This document shows positions 41,796-49,185 of a DNA stretch of 54,849 bases, piece by piece. A model generated the notes under the pieces. The model saw only the letters and a program-made list of their open reading frames with translations, was not told the DNA's origin and did no database searches. The position numbers and the translations under genes are program-made. Location of the stretch: positions 1-54,849 of the forward strand of contig PNKX01000030.1 of the NCBI GenBank assembly GCA_013822725.1. The letters run 5' to 3'. The first letter of the stretch is position 1. Each line of letters starts with the position of its first letter. Source of the DNA: Pirellula sp. GTDB taxonomy: Bacteria; Planctomycetota; Planctomycetia; Pirellulales; Lacipirellulaceae.

Positions 41796-42740
41796 ATGTC
41801 TTCCGGCGTCAACATGCTCTGCTTCACCGCCAGCTTTGGGGTGGCGCTCGCGCTGGAGGTAATGGGCCTGTGGGCCCGCCCCCGTTGGCGGCGGTTGGCC
41901 GTGGTCGTTGCCGCACTCGCCGGCATCGTTGCGCAGACTTGGTATCTCGCTGAGAGAGCGAACGCCTCCCCCTGGGCGCCTCTCTCCAGCCAGCACGATT
42001 GGTATCTCTCCGCTGCCTGGGGGCTGGCCATCGTCTACCTCGCGCTCGTCCTCTACCAACCGCGGGCGTCGATCGGCCTGTTCCTGCTGCCGATCGTGCT
42101 CGCCCTCATCGGCGCCGCGCGCTTCGCCAGCACCGAGCCGATGGCGGGCGCTGAAATGCCCCGCATCTGGGGCATCCTCCATGGCGTGTTCCTCATGCTC
42201 GGCACGATCGCCGTGCTCTTGGGATTCGTCGCGGGGCTCATGTACCTCGTGCAGAGCGCGCGGCTCAAAAACAAAGCCCCGCTCAGCGAACGGTTCCGCC
42301 TCCCGAGCCTCGAATGGCTCGAACGGGTGAACGCCCGCTCGCTCATCGCCGCGACGATTCTCGTCGGTCTCGGCTTCGTCACTGGCGTCCTGATGCGGCT
42401 CGCCCTCCGCGACGGCAGCGGTCTGCAGTGGACCGACCCGGTGGTGATCAGCCTCAGCGGCATGTTCTCCTGGCTGGTCGCGGCCGAGGCGTTTCGCCTC
42501 GCCTACCCGGCGGCCCGTCGCGGTCGCAAGGTCGCGTACCTCACCCTGGCCGGTTTTGTGTTTTTGGTGATCACGCTCAGTACGTTCATGAGCAGCAAGT
42601 CGATGCATGGGCGCGGGGGGGAGAGTGCGGGTGCGGGGCCGAAGACCGCGGGGACAAGCCCCGCGGCTCGCATGCAACAATCGCGCTCTGAGCGAGCCGT
42701 GGGGTTTATCCCCACGGTACAGCAGGAGGTCACGCCATGA
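41796..42740 (+). CDS. HemX/CcsA-like cytochrome c assembly membrane protein
   Basis: 314 residues, about eight membrane helices (for example LAVVVAALAGIVAQTWYLAE, IGLFLLPIVLALIGAARF, AVLLGFVAGLMYLV, YLTLAGFVFLVITLSTFMSS). Family-like features are the helix with ILHGVFLMLGTIAVLLGF (His after helix start) and WTDPVVISLSGMFSWLV. The last 40 residues are not family-like. They come from two palindromes (42647-42671, 42694-42718) that code KTAGTSPAARMQQ and RAVGFIPTVQQ. It overlaps hemA by 4 nt (ATGA). The hemX-hemA order is conserved in many bacteria; the product may set HemA level or handle haem. Confidence 0.8.
   Translation: MSSGVNMLCFTASFGVALALEVMGLWARPRWRRLAVVVAALAGIVAQTWYLAERANASPWAPLSSQHDWYLSAAWGLAIVYLALVLYQPRASIGLFLLPIVLALIGAARFASTEPMAGAEMPRIWGILHGVFLMLGTIAVLLGFVAGLMYLVQSARLKNKAPLSERFRLPSLEWLERVNARSLIAATILVGLGFVTGVLMRLALRDGSGLQWTDPVVISLSGMFSWLVAAEAFRLAYPAARRGRKVAYLTLAGFVFLVITLSTFMSSKSMHGRGGESAGAGPKTAGTSPAARMQQSRSERAVGFIPTVQQEVTP
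42647..42718. repeat. Two ATGAA-family palindromes in the 3' end of the HemX-like gene
   Basis: 42647-42671 (CCGCGGGG, variant loop ACAAG, CCCCGCGG, CTCG) and 42694-42718 (CGAGCC, GTGGGG, variant loop TTTAT, CCCCAC) face each other 22 bp apart and are translated as the protein's tail. Confidence 0.85.
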
Positions 42741-44014
42741 ACCTCCGCATGGTCGGCTGCACTCATCGCGCCTCGGGCGTCGATCTCCGCCAACAGCTCG
42801 CGTTCGGCACGGAGCAAACGAGCGACGCGCTCGCCCGTTGGCGCGAACGCTTCCCCACGGCCGAGTTCGCACTCCTCTCGACCTGCAACCGCGTCGAGCT
42901 CTACGCCGCCGGCGCCGGTCCGGTCGAGGCCCCCGAAACCGACGAGCTGGTCGACGCTCTCCTCAGCTACCATGGCGTGCCGACCAAACGAGTCGAAGGC
43001 CAAATCCTGTCGCTCCACCAGCGCGAGGCGGTGGCCCATCTCTATCGCGTCGCGGCGAGCCTCGACAGCATGGTCGTCGGCGAGCCGCAGATCCTGGCCC
43101 AGGTGAAGCAGGCCTATCAGCGCTCCGTCGACAGCGGCGCCGCGGGGCCAGCGCTCCACGACCTGTTCCAGTCGGCCCTCCGCGCCGCCCGCCGCGTTTA
43201 CAACGAAACGAGCCTCCACAAACATCGCGTCAGCATTCCTAGCGTCGCCATCGCCGACTTCGCCAGCCGGGTGTTCGAGCGGTTCGACGACAAGCATGTC
43301 CTGGTGATCGGCGCCGGCGAGATGGCCGAGGAGACGATTCGCTACCTGCAAGACGCCGGCGCCACGCGGATTCACGTCGTCAATCGCAGCCCCGAACGGG
43401 CTCTGGAACTCGCGACCGCGTGGAGCGGCGTCGCCGTCCCCTGGGAACGGCTGTGGGACGAACTTGCCGCGGCCGACCTCGTCATTGGCGCCACGGGAGC
43501 GACCGAGCCGATCGTTATGGCGGAGCGGTTCGAGCGCGTCGTCGCCCCGCTGCGACAACAGCGGCCGCTCTTCATTCTCGATCTGGCCGTGCCGCGGAAC
43601 TTCGAACCCGAAGTCGGCGAGCAACTCGGCGTCTATCTCTACTCGCTCGACGACCTTGCCGTCGCCTGCGAGCGGAATCGCGATGCGCGAGCAGCCGAAC
43701 TGCCGGCGGCGGAGCAGATCATCGTCGCCGAAACCGACGCGTTCATGGCGGCGGCCCATCGCCGCATCACCGGCCCGGTGATCAGCGGTCTGCGGCGGAA
43801 CCTCGAAGAGCCGAAGGTCGCGGAGCTCGAACGGCTCTTCAAGAAGCTCCCCGATCTCGACGAGCGTTCCCGCGCGGAGATCACGCAGTTCGCCGACCGG
43901 CTGGTAAACAAGCTGCTCCACCCGCCACTGGAGTCGCTCCGCGACGCCTCGCAAGAAGGCCCGCCACACGGGTTGCTCGATGCGATCCGGCGGCTGTTTC
44001 GATTAGAAGAGTAA
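42737..44014 (+). CDS. hemA: Glutamyl-tRNA reductase
   Basis: First enzyme of the C5 pathway to haem: reduces Glu-tRNA to glutamate-1-semialdehyde with NADPH. 425 residues. Motifs are VGCTHRASGVDLRQQLAF, the catalytic Cys in LLSTCNRVELYA (about Cys50), SLDSMVVGEPQILAQVKQAY, the NADPH-binding VLVIGAGEMAEETIRYL, and LFILDLAVPRNFEPEV. The C-terminal dimerisation helices end in LDAIRRLFRLEE. The start ATG overlaps the HemX-like stop. No hemC or hemL is adjacent. Confidence 0.97.
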   Translation: MNLRMVGCTHRASGVDLRQQLAFGTEQTSDALARWRERFPTAEFALLSTCNRVELYAAGAGPVEAPETDELVDALLSYHGVPTKRVEGQILSLHQREAVAHLYRVAASLDSMVVGEPQILAQVKQAYQRSVDSGAAGPALHDLFQSALRAARRVYNETSLHKHRVSIPSVAIADFASRVFERFDDKHVLVIGAGEMAEETIRYLQDAGATRIHVVNRSPERALELATAWSGVAVPWERLWDELAAADLVIGATGATEPIVMAERFERVVAPLRQQRPLFILDLAVPRNFEPEVGEQLGVYLYSLDDLAVACERNRDARAAELPAAEQIIVAETDAFMAAAHRRITGPVISGLRRNLEEPKVAELERLFKKLPDLDERSRAEITQFADRLVNKLLHPPLESLRDASQEGPPHGLLDAIRRLFRLEE

Positions 44015-44022
44015 GCTCCCTA

Positions 44023-44108
44023 CAGTCCCTGGCTCCGCCAGGGGGTCGGCCACCATACCGGTAGGCATCGTCCTGCGTGATGCTACCCCCCGGCGGAGCC
44101 GGGGGCTG
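44023..44108. repeat. CCCCTGG inverted-pair element (copy 2)
   Basis: CAGTCCCTGG-CTCCG-CCAGGGGG faces CCCCCCGG-CGGAG-CCGGGGG with CCATACCGG between, as in 22394-22480. The right stem has changed on both sides (CCCCCCGG/CCGGGGG). Confidence 0.8.
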
Positions 44109-44130
44109 AAATGCGACGGAACAATCGATG

Positions 44131-44166
44131 CAATAAAAAAGCCGCGGGGATGAACCCCGCGGCTCG
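44131..44166 (-). terminator. Terminator of the acidic-protein gene built from an ATGAA-family palindrome
   Basis: On the minus strand, 28 nt after the stop of the gene at 44194-44640, stem CCGCGGGG, loop TTCAT and stem CCCCGCGG (44141-44166) are followed by TTTTTTATTG (44140-44131). This is a textbook intrinsic terminator made from the repeat. Confidence 0.75.
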
Positions 44167-44193
44167 CCTTGTTTTATTCAGCGACTTCGACGC

Positions 44194-44640
44194 TTAGTCT
44201 AGGTCTTGTTCCTCTTGCTCGTAGGCGAGCTCGTCTTCATCTTCGTCGTCTTCGTACTCGAACTCGTCGTCTTCGTCTTCCTCGTCCGAGTCGTCCTCAT
44301 CCTCTTCGTCGTCGTCCTCGTCGTCGACTTCTTCCCACTCGTCTTCTTCTAGCTCTTCCTCTTCATCCTCGGCGTCATCCTCTTCTTCGTCTTCTTCATC
44401 CTCGTCTTCATCTTCATCTTCATCTTCGTATTCGTACTCGTCGTCGCCCTCTTCTTCCGAGTCGTCGTCGTCCTCGTCGTCATCATCCTCGTCGTCATCA
44501 TCCTCGTCTTCGTACTCGAAGTCATCGTCGTCGTCGTCCTTGGCCATCACCATGGTCGTCCATGGCGCCAGGGGCGCGAACTCGTCGTCATTCGCCGCCA
44601 AGGCGACGGAACTGTCAGCAATCGAAAACTGGGACCGCAC
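44194..44640 (-). CDS. Extremely acidic Asp/Glu-repeat protein
   Basis: 148 residues. I start at GTG 44640 because AGGAG lies exactly 8 nt upstream. A later ATG at 44547 (MAKDDDDDDFEYEDED) and a longer frame to 44679 are alternatives. After about 30 ordinary residues (SQFSIADSSVALAANDDEFA), the remaining 110 are almost only Asp and Glu with a few Tyr, Phe and Trp (DDEYEYEDEDED; EEDEWEEVDDEDDD). Its charge would repel nucleic acid and bind cations or basic proteins, so a DNA mimic or chaperone of basic proteins is possible. It follows scpB closely (35 bp). Confidence 0.75.
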   Translation of the reverse strand: MRSQFSIADSSVALAANDDEFAPLAPWTTMVMAKDDDDDDFEYEDEDDDDEDDDDEDDDDSEEEGDDEYEYEDEDEDEDEDEEDEEEDDAEDEEEELEEDEWEEVDDEDDDEEDEDDSDEEDEDDEFEYEDDEDEDELAYEQEEQDLD

Positions 44641-44675
44641 GATTAATACTCCTAAGCCAACTCGACAACCGCACG

Positions 44676-45395
44676 TCACTCGCTCGCGCCCCTTAGCTCG
44701 AGCGATTCGGCCGCGCGTGATGCAGCGTTACAAATTTGATCGACTGGCGGCAGTTGTTCCAAGCGGCGAAGGCCAAAAACTTGCAAAAACTTTCGCGTGG
44801 TGCCGTACAAAAAGGGGCGTCCTAACTCCTCGCTCCGTCCGACGATACGCAAAAAATCACGTTCCATCAACACGCGCAGGATTTCGCCGCACTGCACCCC
44901 CCGGATCGACTCGACGTCGGCCCGCGTCACCGGCTGCCGGTAGGCCGCCACGGCCAGCGTTTCCAGGGCCGGCGCCGACAGCCGCACGTCGCTCGGCGGA
45001 GTGTGGACTTTTCCCAGCCAATCGGCCAATTGGGGGCGGGTTAATAACTGAATTCCGTGAGCCACCTCCACCGGCTGAAACGCGCTCCCGCGCCGTCGCA
45101 GCCGCCGCGACAATTCCCGCACTAGCGAACGGGCCTCCGTTCCATCGGCCAAATCGGCGAGCGCCGCCAACTTTCTTGAGGGAAGGGGTTCGCGGGCTAA
45201 TAGCAAGATCGCTTCCAGCCGGGCCAGTTTGTCGGCCATCCGTTCCGTGCTGATGCGCACCAGTTCGACCGGCCCAGGAGTTGCTACGCGACTCGGCGGC
45301 GAGACTTTTTGCGCCGACGCATACGAGGCCCACGGTTGCTGTGCGGCAACAGCCGGGCTCCGCAATTGAGTGGCCAGTGATGTGGAGGGCTTATG
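44676..45395 (-). CDS. scpB: Segregation and condensation protein B
   Basis: 239 residues from ATG 45395 (MHKPSTSLATQ). The frame is open further to 45485, but that part is palindromic and not family-like. ScpB with ScpA and Smc compacts and segregates chromosomes near the origin. The winged-helix core shows LARLEAILLLAREPLPSRKL, FQPVEVAHGIQLLTRPQLADW, LSAPALETLAVAAYRQPVTRADVESIRGV (the hallmark stretch) and GRPFLYGTTRKFLQVFGLRRLEQLP. No scpA is adjacent. The N-terminal 70 residues are an unusual extension. Proximity to dnaA fits. Confidence 0.92.
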   Translation of the reverse strand, partial: HKPSTSLATQLRSPAVAAQQPWASYASAQKVSPPSRVATPGPVELVRISTERMADKLARLEAILLLAREPLPSRKLAALADLADGTEARSLVRELSRRLRRRGSAFQPVEVAHGIQLLTRPQLADWLGKVHTPPSDVRLSAPALETLAVAAYRQPVTRADVESIRGVQCGEILRVLMERDFLRIVGRSEELGRPFLYGTTRKFLQVFGLRRLEQLPPVDQICNAASRAAESLELRGASE

Positions 45396-45410
45396 CATTT
45401 CTCTGTGTGC

Positions 45411-45566
45411 CACTGGCGTGTCGCCAGTGAGAAGTGGGTACTCGCTCAAAAGTCTCGCGCTCGCTCCAGCTAGCCGGAGGGCCACTGCCCTCCGGGACGG
45501 ATGTGCGTTAACGCTCGCGAGGGCGGAGTTGCTTGGCGATTCCTCCCGGACCGCGTGGCGGTCCGG
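45411..45566. repeat. Cluster of three palindromes upstream of scpB
   Basis: 45411-45429 (CACTGGCG/CGCCAGTG), 45474-45495 (CCGGAGGGC/GCCCTCCGG with CACT loop) and 45546-45566 (CCGGACCGC/GCGGTCCGG with GTG loop). They fill the scpB upstream gap. Confidence 0.75.
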
Positions 45567-45591
45567 CTAGTTGGTACGCATTTGCCGCCGC

Positions 45592-46167
45592 TTACATCCC
45601 GCCCGCTTGTCGCGCCGTTCGCCACTGCGAGACCTCGGCGACGACCTGCTCGACGCTTGCTTCGGGGTTGGCAGCGACAGCCTCGAACTGCTGCGTCAGC
45701 GAACCGCCGCCGATCGGCATTTCGCAATGGAAGCGGTAGAGCTTCCCGTCGCCCCCCCAACGTTCCAAGGCGTATTCGGCGACGCCGTACTGACGCAGCT
45801 GAGTGAGCAAGGGTTCCACCCGCTCAGCCAACGTGGACGGCGCCTTCGCGGGCGGAGCCTCCGGCAACGGCAGCGCTGAACCAATCTCCAACGATGCGGC
45901 AGGCGCTTCAGCATAGCGAGCCGGGGGGTTCATCCCCCCGGGATTCTCCGCCAAGCCTTCCCCAACAATCGGCGCCGACTTCGTAAAATCCCAAGTCGGC
46001 GCCGGCTTCGCTTCGGTCTCTTTCCAACCCGTCGCCTCCTTGGCGATGGCTACAAACCGATCGACCACCCGCTGAGCCCCCGTTGGCAGCGGACCGTAAT
46101 AGATCCACGCCCCCGGAAGTCCTACGAGGACCGACAACATCACCGCCGCGCGAAACAGCGTCGCCAT
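45592..46167 (-). CDS. Membrane-anchored hypothetical protein
   Basis: 191 residues from ATG 46167 (MATLFRAAVMLSVLVGLPGA), an N-terminal anchor or signal peptide. The longer frame to 46293 has no anchor context. After a Pro/Ala-rich linker, the C-terminal 80 residues form a compact domain (VEPLLTQLRQYGVAEYALER; LYRFHCEMPIGGGSLTQQFE; VEQVVAEVSQWRTAR). A palindrome (45917-45941) codes ENPGGMNPPARYAEA in the linker. No family recognised. Direction is the same as scpB, but with a repeat cluster between. Confidence 0.65.
   Translation of the reverse strand: MATLFRAAVMLSVLVGLPGAWIYYGPLPTGAQRVVDRFVAIAKEATGWKETEAKPAPTWDFTKSAPIVGEGLAENPGGMNPPARYAEAPAASLEIGSALPLPEAPPAKAPSTLAERVEPLLTQLRQYGVAEYALERWGGDGKLYRFHCEMPIGGGSLTQQFEAVAANPEASVEQVVAEVSQWRTARQAGGM
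45917..45941. repeat. TTCAT-loop palindrome inside a coding sequence
   Basis: CGAGCC flank, GGGGGG, loop TTCAT, CCCCCC, GG. Translated on the minus strand as PGGMNPPAR within the gene at 45592-46167. Confidence 0.88.
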
Positions 46168-46303
46168 GGTTCGAAAGTCCGTTTTCGAAAGACGAGAGAC
46201 CGAACAGAAACAGCCAGCACCCCATCCGTGGGGCGGCGGATCATATCGCCGACCAATTGCTAGCAGCAAGATCGGAATGCCTGTAGTTATCAATTCCGCT
46301 CTT

Positions 46304-46342
46304 TTAGCCCCCGGTCAGTGACCGGGGGTTCAAGCGTATAAT
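46304..46342 (+). promoter_or_regulatory. Palindrome and TATAAT box before the cysteine desulfurase
   Basis: Palindrome TTAGCCCCCGGTCA/TGACCGGGGG (46304-46330, third member of that family) is followed by TATAAT at 46337-46342, only 7 bp before ATG 46350. If this is the -10, transcription would begin at or next to the ATG and the mRNA would be leaderless. No good -35 is seen. Confidence 0.4.
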
Positions 46343-46349
46343 CAAACCT

Positions 46350-47585
46350 ATGCCTCCCGCCGCGATTTACCTCGACCACAACGCGACCGCCCCGATCTTG
46401 CCGGAGGTCGCCGACGCCGTGCGTGAGGCGGCCCTCCGCTATCACGGCAACCCGGCCAGCCAGCACGACGCCGGCCGTCAGGCCCGGCGAGCTTTGGAAC
46501 AGGCGCGAGTCCGCATTGCCGAGATCCTCGGCGCTCGCACTGCGGGAATGGACGCCGACCAGCTGATTTTCACCAGCGGCGGTACTGAATCGAATAACCT
46601 GGCGATTCATGGGCTCCTGGGGCTAACCGCTGGGACACTGCGTGCCGGGGGGATGAACCCCCCGGCTCACGGGGCGACGTCGCCCCGCCTCGTCATCTCC
46701 ACGATCGAACACCCCAGCATCGCCCGCACCGCCGAATCGCTGGCCCTTCCCATCCCAACGCGAGTCGGGGGGTTCATCCCCCCGGTCCTGCAAACCCTGG
46801 GCGTCAACGCCGCCGGCGTCATCCGGCTCGACCAACTCGAATCGCTCCTCACCCCCACGACGCAGCTCGCTAGCATCATGCTCGCCAGCAACGAGACGGG
46901 CGTCCTGCAGCCAGTCGCCGAGGCTGCGGCGATCTGCCGCCGTCATGGCGTGCTCCTCCATACCGACGCTACCCAGGTCGTCGGCAAGCTGCCGGTCAAC
47001 TTCACCGCACTCGGCGTCGACGCCCTCACCGCCACCGCCCACAAGTTCCACGGCCCGTTGGGGGTGGGCGTGCTCCTCCTGCGCCATGGCGTGCAACTCA
47101 CGCCCGCTCTCCACGGCGGATTCCAGCAGGCCGCGCTGCGACCCGGCACCGAATCGGTCTCCCTGGCCATCGGCATGCAGACCGCCCTCGAACTCTGGCA
47201 ACGCGAAGCCAACGCCCGTCGCGAGCGAATGACCATGCTCCGCGATCACTTCGAGCAAACGATTCGCGCCGGCTGGCCCGCTGCGGTCGTCATCGGCGCC
47301 CAGTCGCCGCGGTTGCCGCACACGTCGAACATCGCGCTCATCGGCCTCGATCGGCAGGCGTTGGTCATGGCGCTCGACCTCGCCGGCGTCGCCTGTTCCA
47401 GCGGTTCGGCCTGCGCCAGCGGCTCGAGCGAACCGTCGCCGACGCTCCTCGCGATGGGCCTTCCCGAAGAGCAAATTTCCGCCTCGGTGAGATTCAGCCT
47501 GGGGGCGACGACCACCCCCGCCGAGATCGACGAGGCGGCTCGCCGTATCCTCAACGTCTGTAACAATTTGCGACGAGTCGGATAA
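46350..47585 (+). CDS. Cysteine desulfurase (NifS/IscS family) with two inserted loops
   Basis: PLP enzyme that takes sulfur from cysteine for Fe-S clusters or tRNA thiolation. 411 residues. Motifs are IYLDHNATAPILPEV, FTSGGTESNNLAIHG, ISTIEHPSIA, LASNETGVLQPV, LLHTDATQVVGK, the PLP lysine in TATAHKFHGPLGVG, and the sulfur-accepting Cys in VACSSGSACASGSSEPS. Two surface stretches are translated palindromes: RAGGMNPPAH (about residues 97-106) and RVGGFIPPVL (about 138-147). Relatives have short connectors there. Catalytic positions are intact, so the enzyme is expected to be active. No iscU or isc operon is adjacent. Confidence 0.94.
   Translation: MPPAAIYLDHNATAPILPEVADAVREAALRYHGNPASQHDAGRQARRALEQARVRIAEILGARTAGMDADQLIFTSGGTESNNLAIHGLLGLTAGTLRAGGMNPPAHGATSPRLVISTIEHPSIARTAESLALPIPTRVGGFIPPVLQTLGVNAAGVIRLDQLESLLTPTTQLASIMLASNETGVLQPVAEAAAICRRHGVLLHTDATQVVGKLPVNFTALGVDALTATAHKFHGPLGVGVLLLRHGVQLTPALHGGFQQAALRPGTESVSLAIGMQTALELWQREANARRERMTMLRDHFEQTIRAGWPAAVVIGAQSPRLPHTSNIALIGLDRQALVMALDLAGVACSSGSACASGSSEPSPTLLAMGLPEEQISASVRFSLGATTTPAEIDEAARRILNVCNNLRRVG
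46645..46668. repeat. ATGAA-loop palindrome inside the cysteine desulfurase gene
   Basis: CCGGGGGG, loop ATGAA, CCCCCCGG, then CTC. In frame; codes AGGMNPPAH. Confidence 0.9.
46761..46785. repeat. TTCAT-loop palindrome inside the cysteine desulfurase gene
   Basis: CGAGTC flank, GGGGGG, loop TTCAT, CCCCCC, GG. Opposite orientation to the copy at 46645, read in frame as RVGGFIPP. Confidence 0.9.
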
Positions 47586-47715
47586 CGCTCTTTTATTCGC
47601 CTGGGCCGCTCCCGTTGCCGAGGCAAATCGGGTAAATTGAGGGGCTGTTTCACGGCCCCCGGTACGCGCTGAGTTTAGCCTCGCCCTACCGAGCGTTTTC
47701 GACGGACGGATCCTC

Positions 47716-48771
47716 TTGATCGACGGCGTTTTGCAACTCGAACTTCCCGGCAGCGACGCCCCGGCGGCGGCCTCCGGCATGTTGCCGTCGTTTGTCGTCG
47801 GGCCCGAAAACGAGCTCGTCGTCGCCCCGCTAGCCAGACTGTTGGGCGACCTCGCGCTGAAAGAGGCGGCGCAGCTGTTCAATCCGCTCGTGCTCGTTGG
47901 CGCCAGCGGCAGCGGCAAGTCGCAACTCGTTCAGGGCATCGTCCGCCACTGGCGACGCCGGCTCGAACCAGCCCAGGTCGAATACTTCACCGCGGCCGAT
48001 TTCTGTCGCGAAGCTCAGGCCGCGGCCGACGATACCCGGCTTCCTGCCTGGCGCGACGGCATTCGCAGCCTGCGCGTGCTGGTCGTCGAAGATCTCCAAC
48101 GACTGCGCCCGCGTCCGGCATTTCAGCAAGAGCTGCGACTCGCGGTCGATGCGATCACCGCAGCGGGGGGAATCGTCATTTTCACCGCTGAGCGAGAACC
48201 AGCTTCGGTCGGTCATTTGGATCCTGGACTCCGCGATCGCCTGGCGGCCGGGCTGACCGTGCGACTGCAACGTCCGAGCTTGGCGGCGCGGCGCGCGATC
48301 TTGCAACTCGCGGCCAATGCCCGCGGGATGATGCTGACCGACGCCGAACTGGCCCGTTTGGCCCAGCGCGAAACCAGTTCACCCGCCGAACTCATCGGTC
48401 GCGTCGCCGCATCAACAAAGCCGCGACCGCCGGTCGCGGACCCCCCCGCCAAACACGACCACTCCCCCAGCGATTCCCGCGAAGACTTCGCCCACCTCAA
48501 GCAAATCGTCGCCGTCACCGCCCGGTTTTTCTCGGTCACGCAAGCCGCCCTGATCGGCCCGTCGCGCCGTACCTCGCTCGTCGAGGCCCGTAACGTCGCC
48601 GCGTACCTAGCCCGCCGACTCACCAGTCTCAGCTACGCCGACATCGGCCGCGGTCTCGGCCACCGCGACCACACCACGATCATGCACGCCGAACGCCGCC
48701 TGGCTGAACGGCTCGCCCACGACCCCGTGACGCAACAAGCCGTCGACGAACTCGACCGACTGTTGCGTTGA
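47716..48771 (+). CDS. dnaA: Chromosomal replication initiator DnaA, short form
   Basis: 351 residues from TTG 47716; usual length is about 450. It lacks the N-terminal domain I and linker II, starting almost at the AAA+ domain (FVVGPENELVVAPLARLL). Walker A is VGASGSGKSQL (about 61-71). The Walker B region is VLVVEDLQRL, where most DnaA have IDDIQF, so the first Asp is Glu. The C-terminal DNA-binding signature is RGLGHRDHTTIMHAERRL (about 310-328), preceded by EARNVAAYLARRLTSLSYADI. A palindrome (48421-48439) codes PRPPVADPP between domains III and IV. With dnaN downstream across a DnaA-box region, this is the initiator. A longer upstream start is not available in frame. Confidence 0.92.
   Translation: MIDGVLQLELPGSDAPAAASGMLPSFVVGPENELVVAPLARLLGDLALKEAAQLFNPLVLVGASGSGKSQLVQGIVRHWRRRLEPAQVEYFTAADFCREAQAAADDTRLPAWRDGIRSLRVLVVEDLQRLRPRPAFQQELRLAVDAITAAGGIVIFTAEREPASVGHLDPGLRDRLAAGLTVRLQRPSLAARRAILQLAANARGMMLTDAELARLAQRETSSPAELIGRVAASTKPRPPVADPPAKHDHSPSDSREDFAHLKQIVAVTARFFSVTQAALIGPSRRTSLVEARNVAAYLARRLTSLSYADIGRGLGHRDHTTIMHAERRLAERLAHDPVTQQAVDELDRLLR
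48421..48439. repeat. GCGACC palindrome inside dnaA
   Basis: CCGCGACC, centre GCC, GGTCGCGG, preceded by AAAG exactly as in the intergenic copies. In frame, coding PRPPVAD at the domain III/IV junction. Confidence 0.88.
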
Positions 48772-49185
48772 ACCCACAAATGAATTCCGGAGTTCAGAAC
48801 GTGCCGGTGGACAACCTGTCAGCAATGCGTCGACAAGCTGTGGCAACTTTCCCGCGATGTTTGGCCAACTGACGACAACCGACAATCGCCCCATTCCATC
48901 GACGACGCACCAACAGACTACCGACAGACGCCAAACAGGTTATCCACTGCCAGCGACTCCGCCTAACACGCGATAGGACAACCGTTTAACGCCTACCGTC
49001 GCGAGTTATCGACAAGAAACACCTTCGCTTTTCTCTTACTACTAACCTTTGAAATACATAAGCAACGAAAAACAAATTCCCGGCGAGATGAACTCGCTTG
49101 CTCACCTGAACTCAACTCGAACATCGTGGCGGGAACGCCGATTCGCGTTCCGCACTTCGCCAGTCACTTGAAGGTAGAAACCTCC
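48772..49185. other. Probable chromosomal origin (oriC) between dnaA and dnaN
   Basis: A 414-bp gene-free gap. DnaA-box-like 9-mers are TTATCCACT (48940-48948) and TTATCGACA (49006-49014), each one mismatch from TTATCCACA. Weaker ones are TTGTCCACC (minus strand, 48806-48814) and GTTGCCACA (minus, 48839-48847). An AT-rich stretch follows (about 49011-49079, for example CTTTTCTCTTACTACTAACC), the expected unwinding element. None of the GC palindromes occur here. Confidence 0.65.

Noticed and set aside
44169..44696. Arg/Leu/Pro-rich plus-strand frame over the acidic gene
   Set aside because: Simple antisense of Asp/Glu repeats; the minus strand has RBS and terminator.
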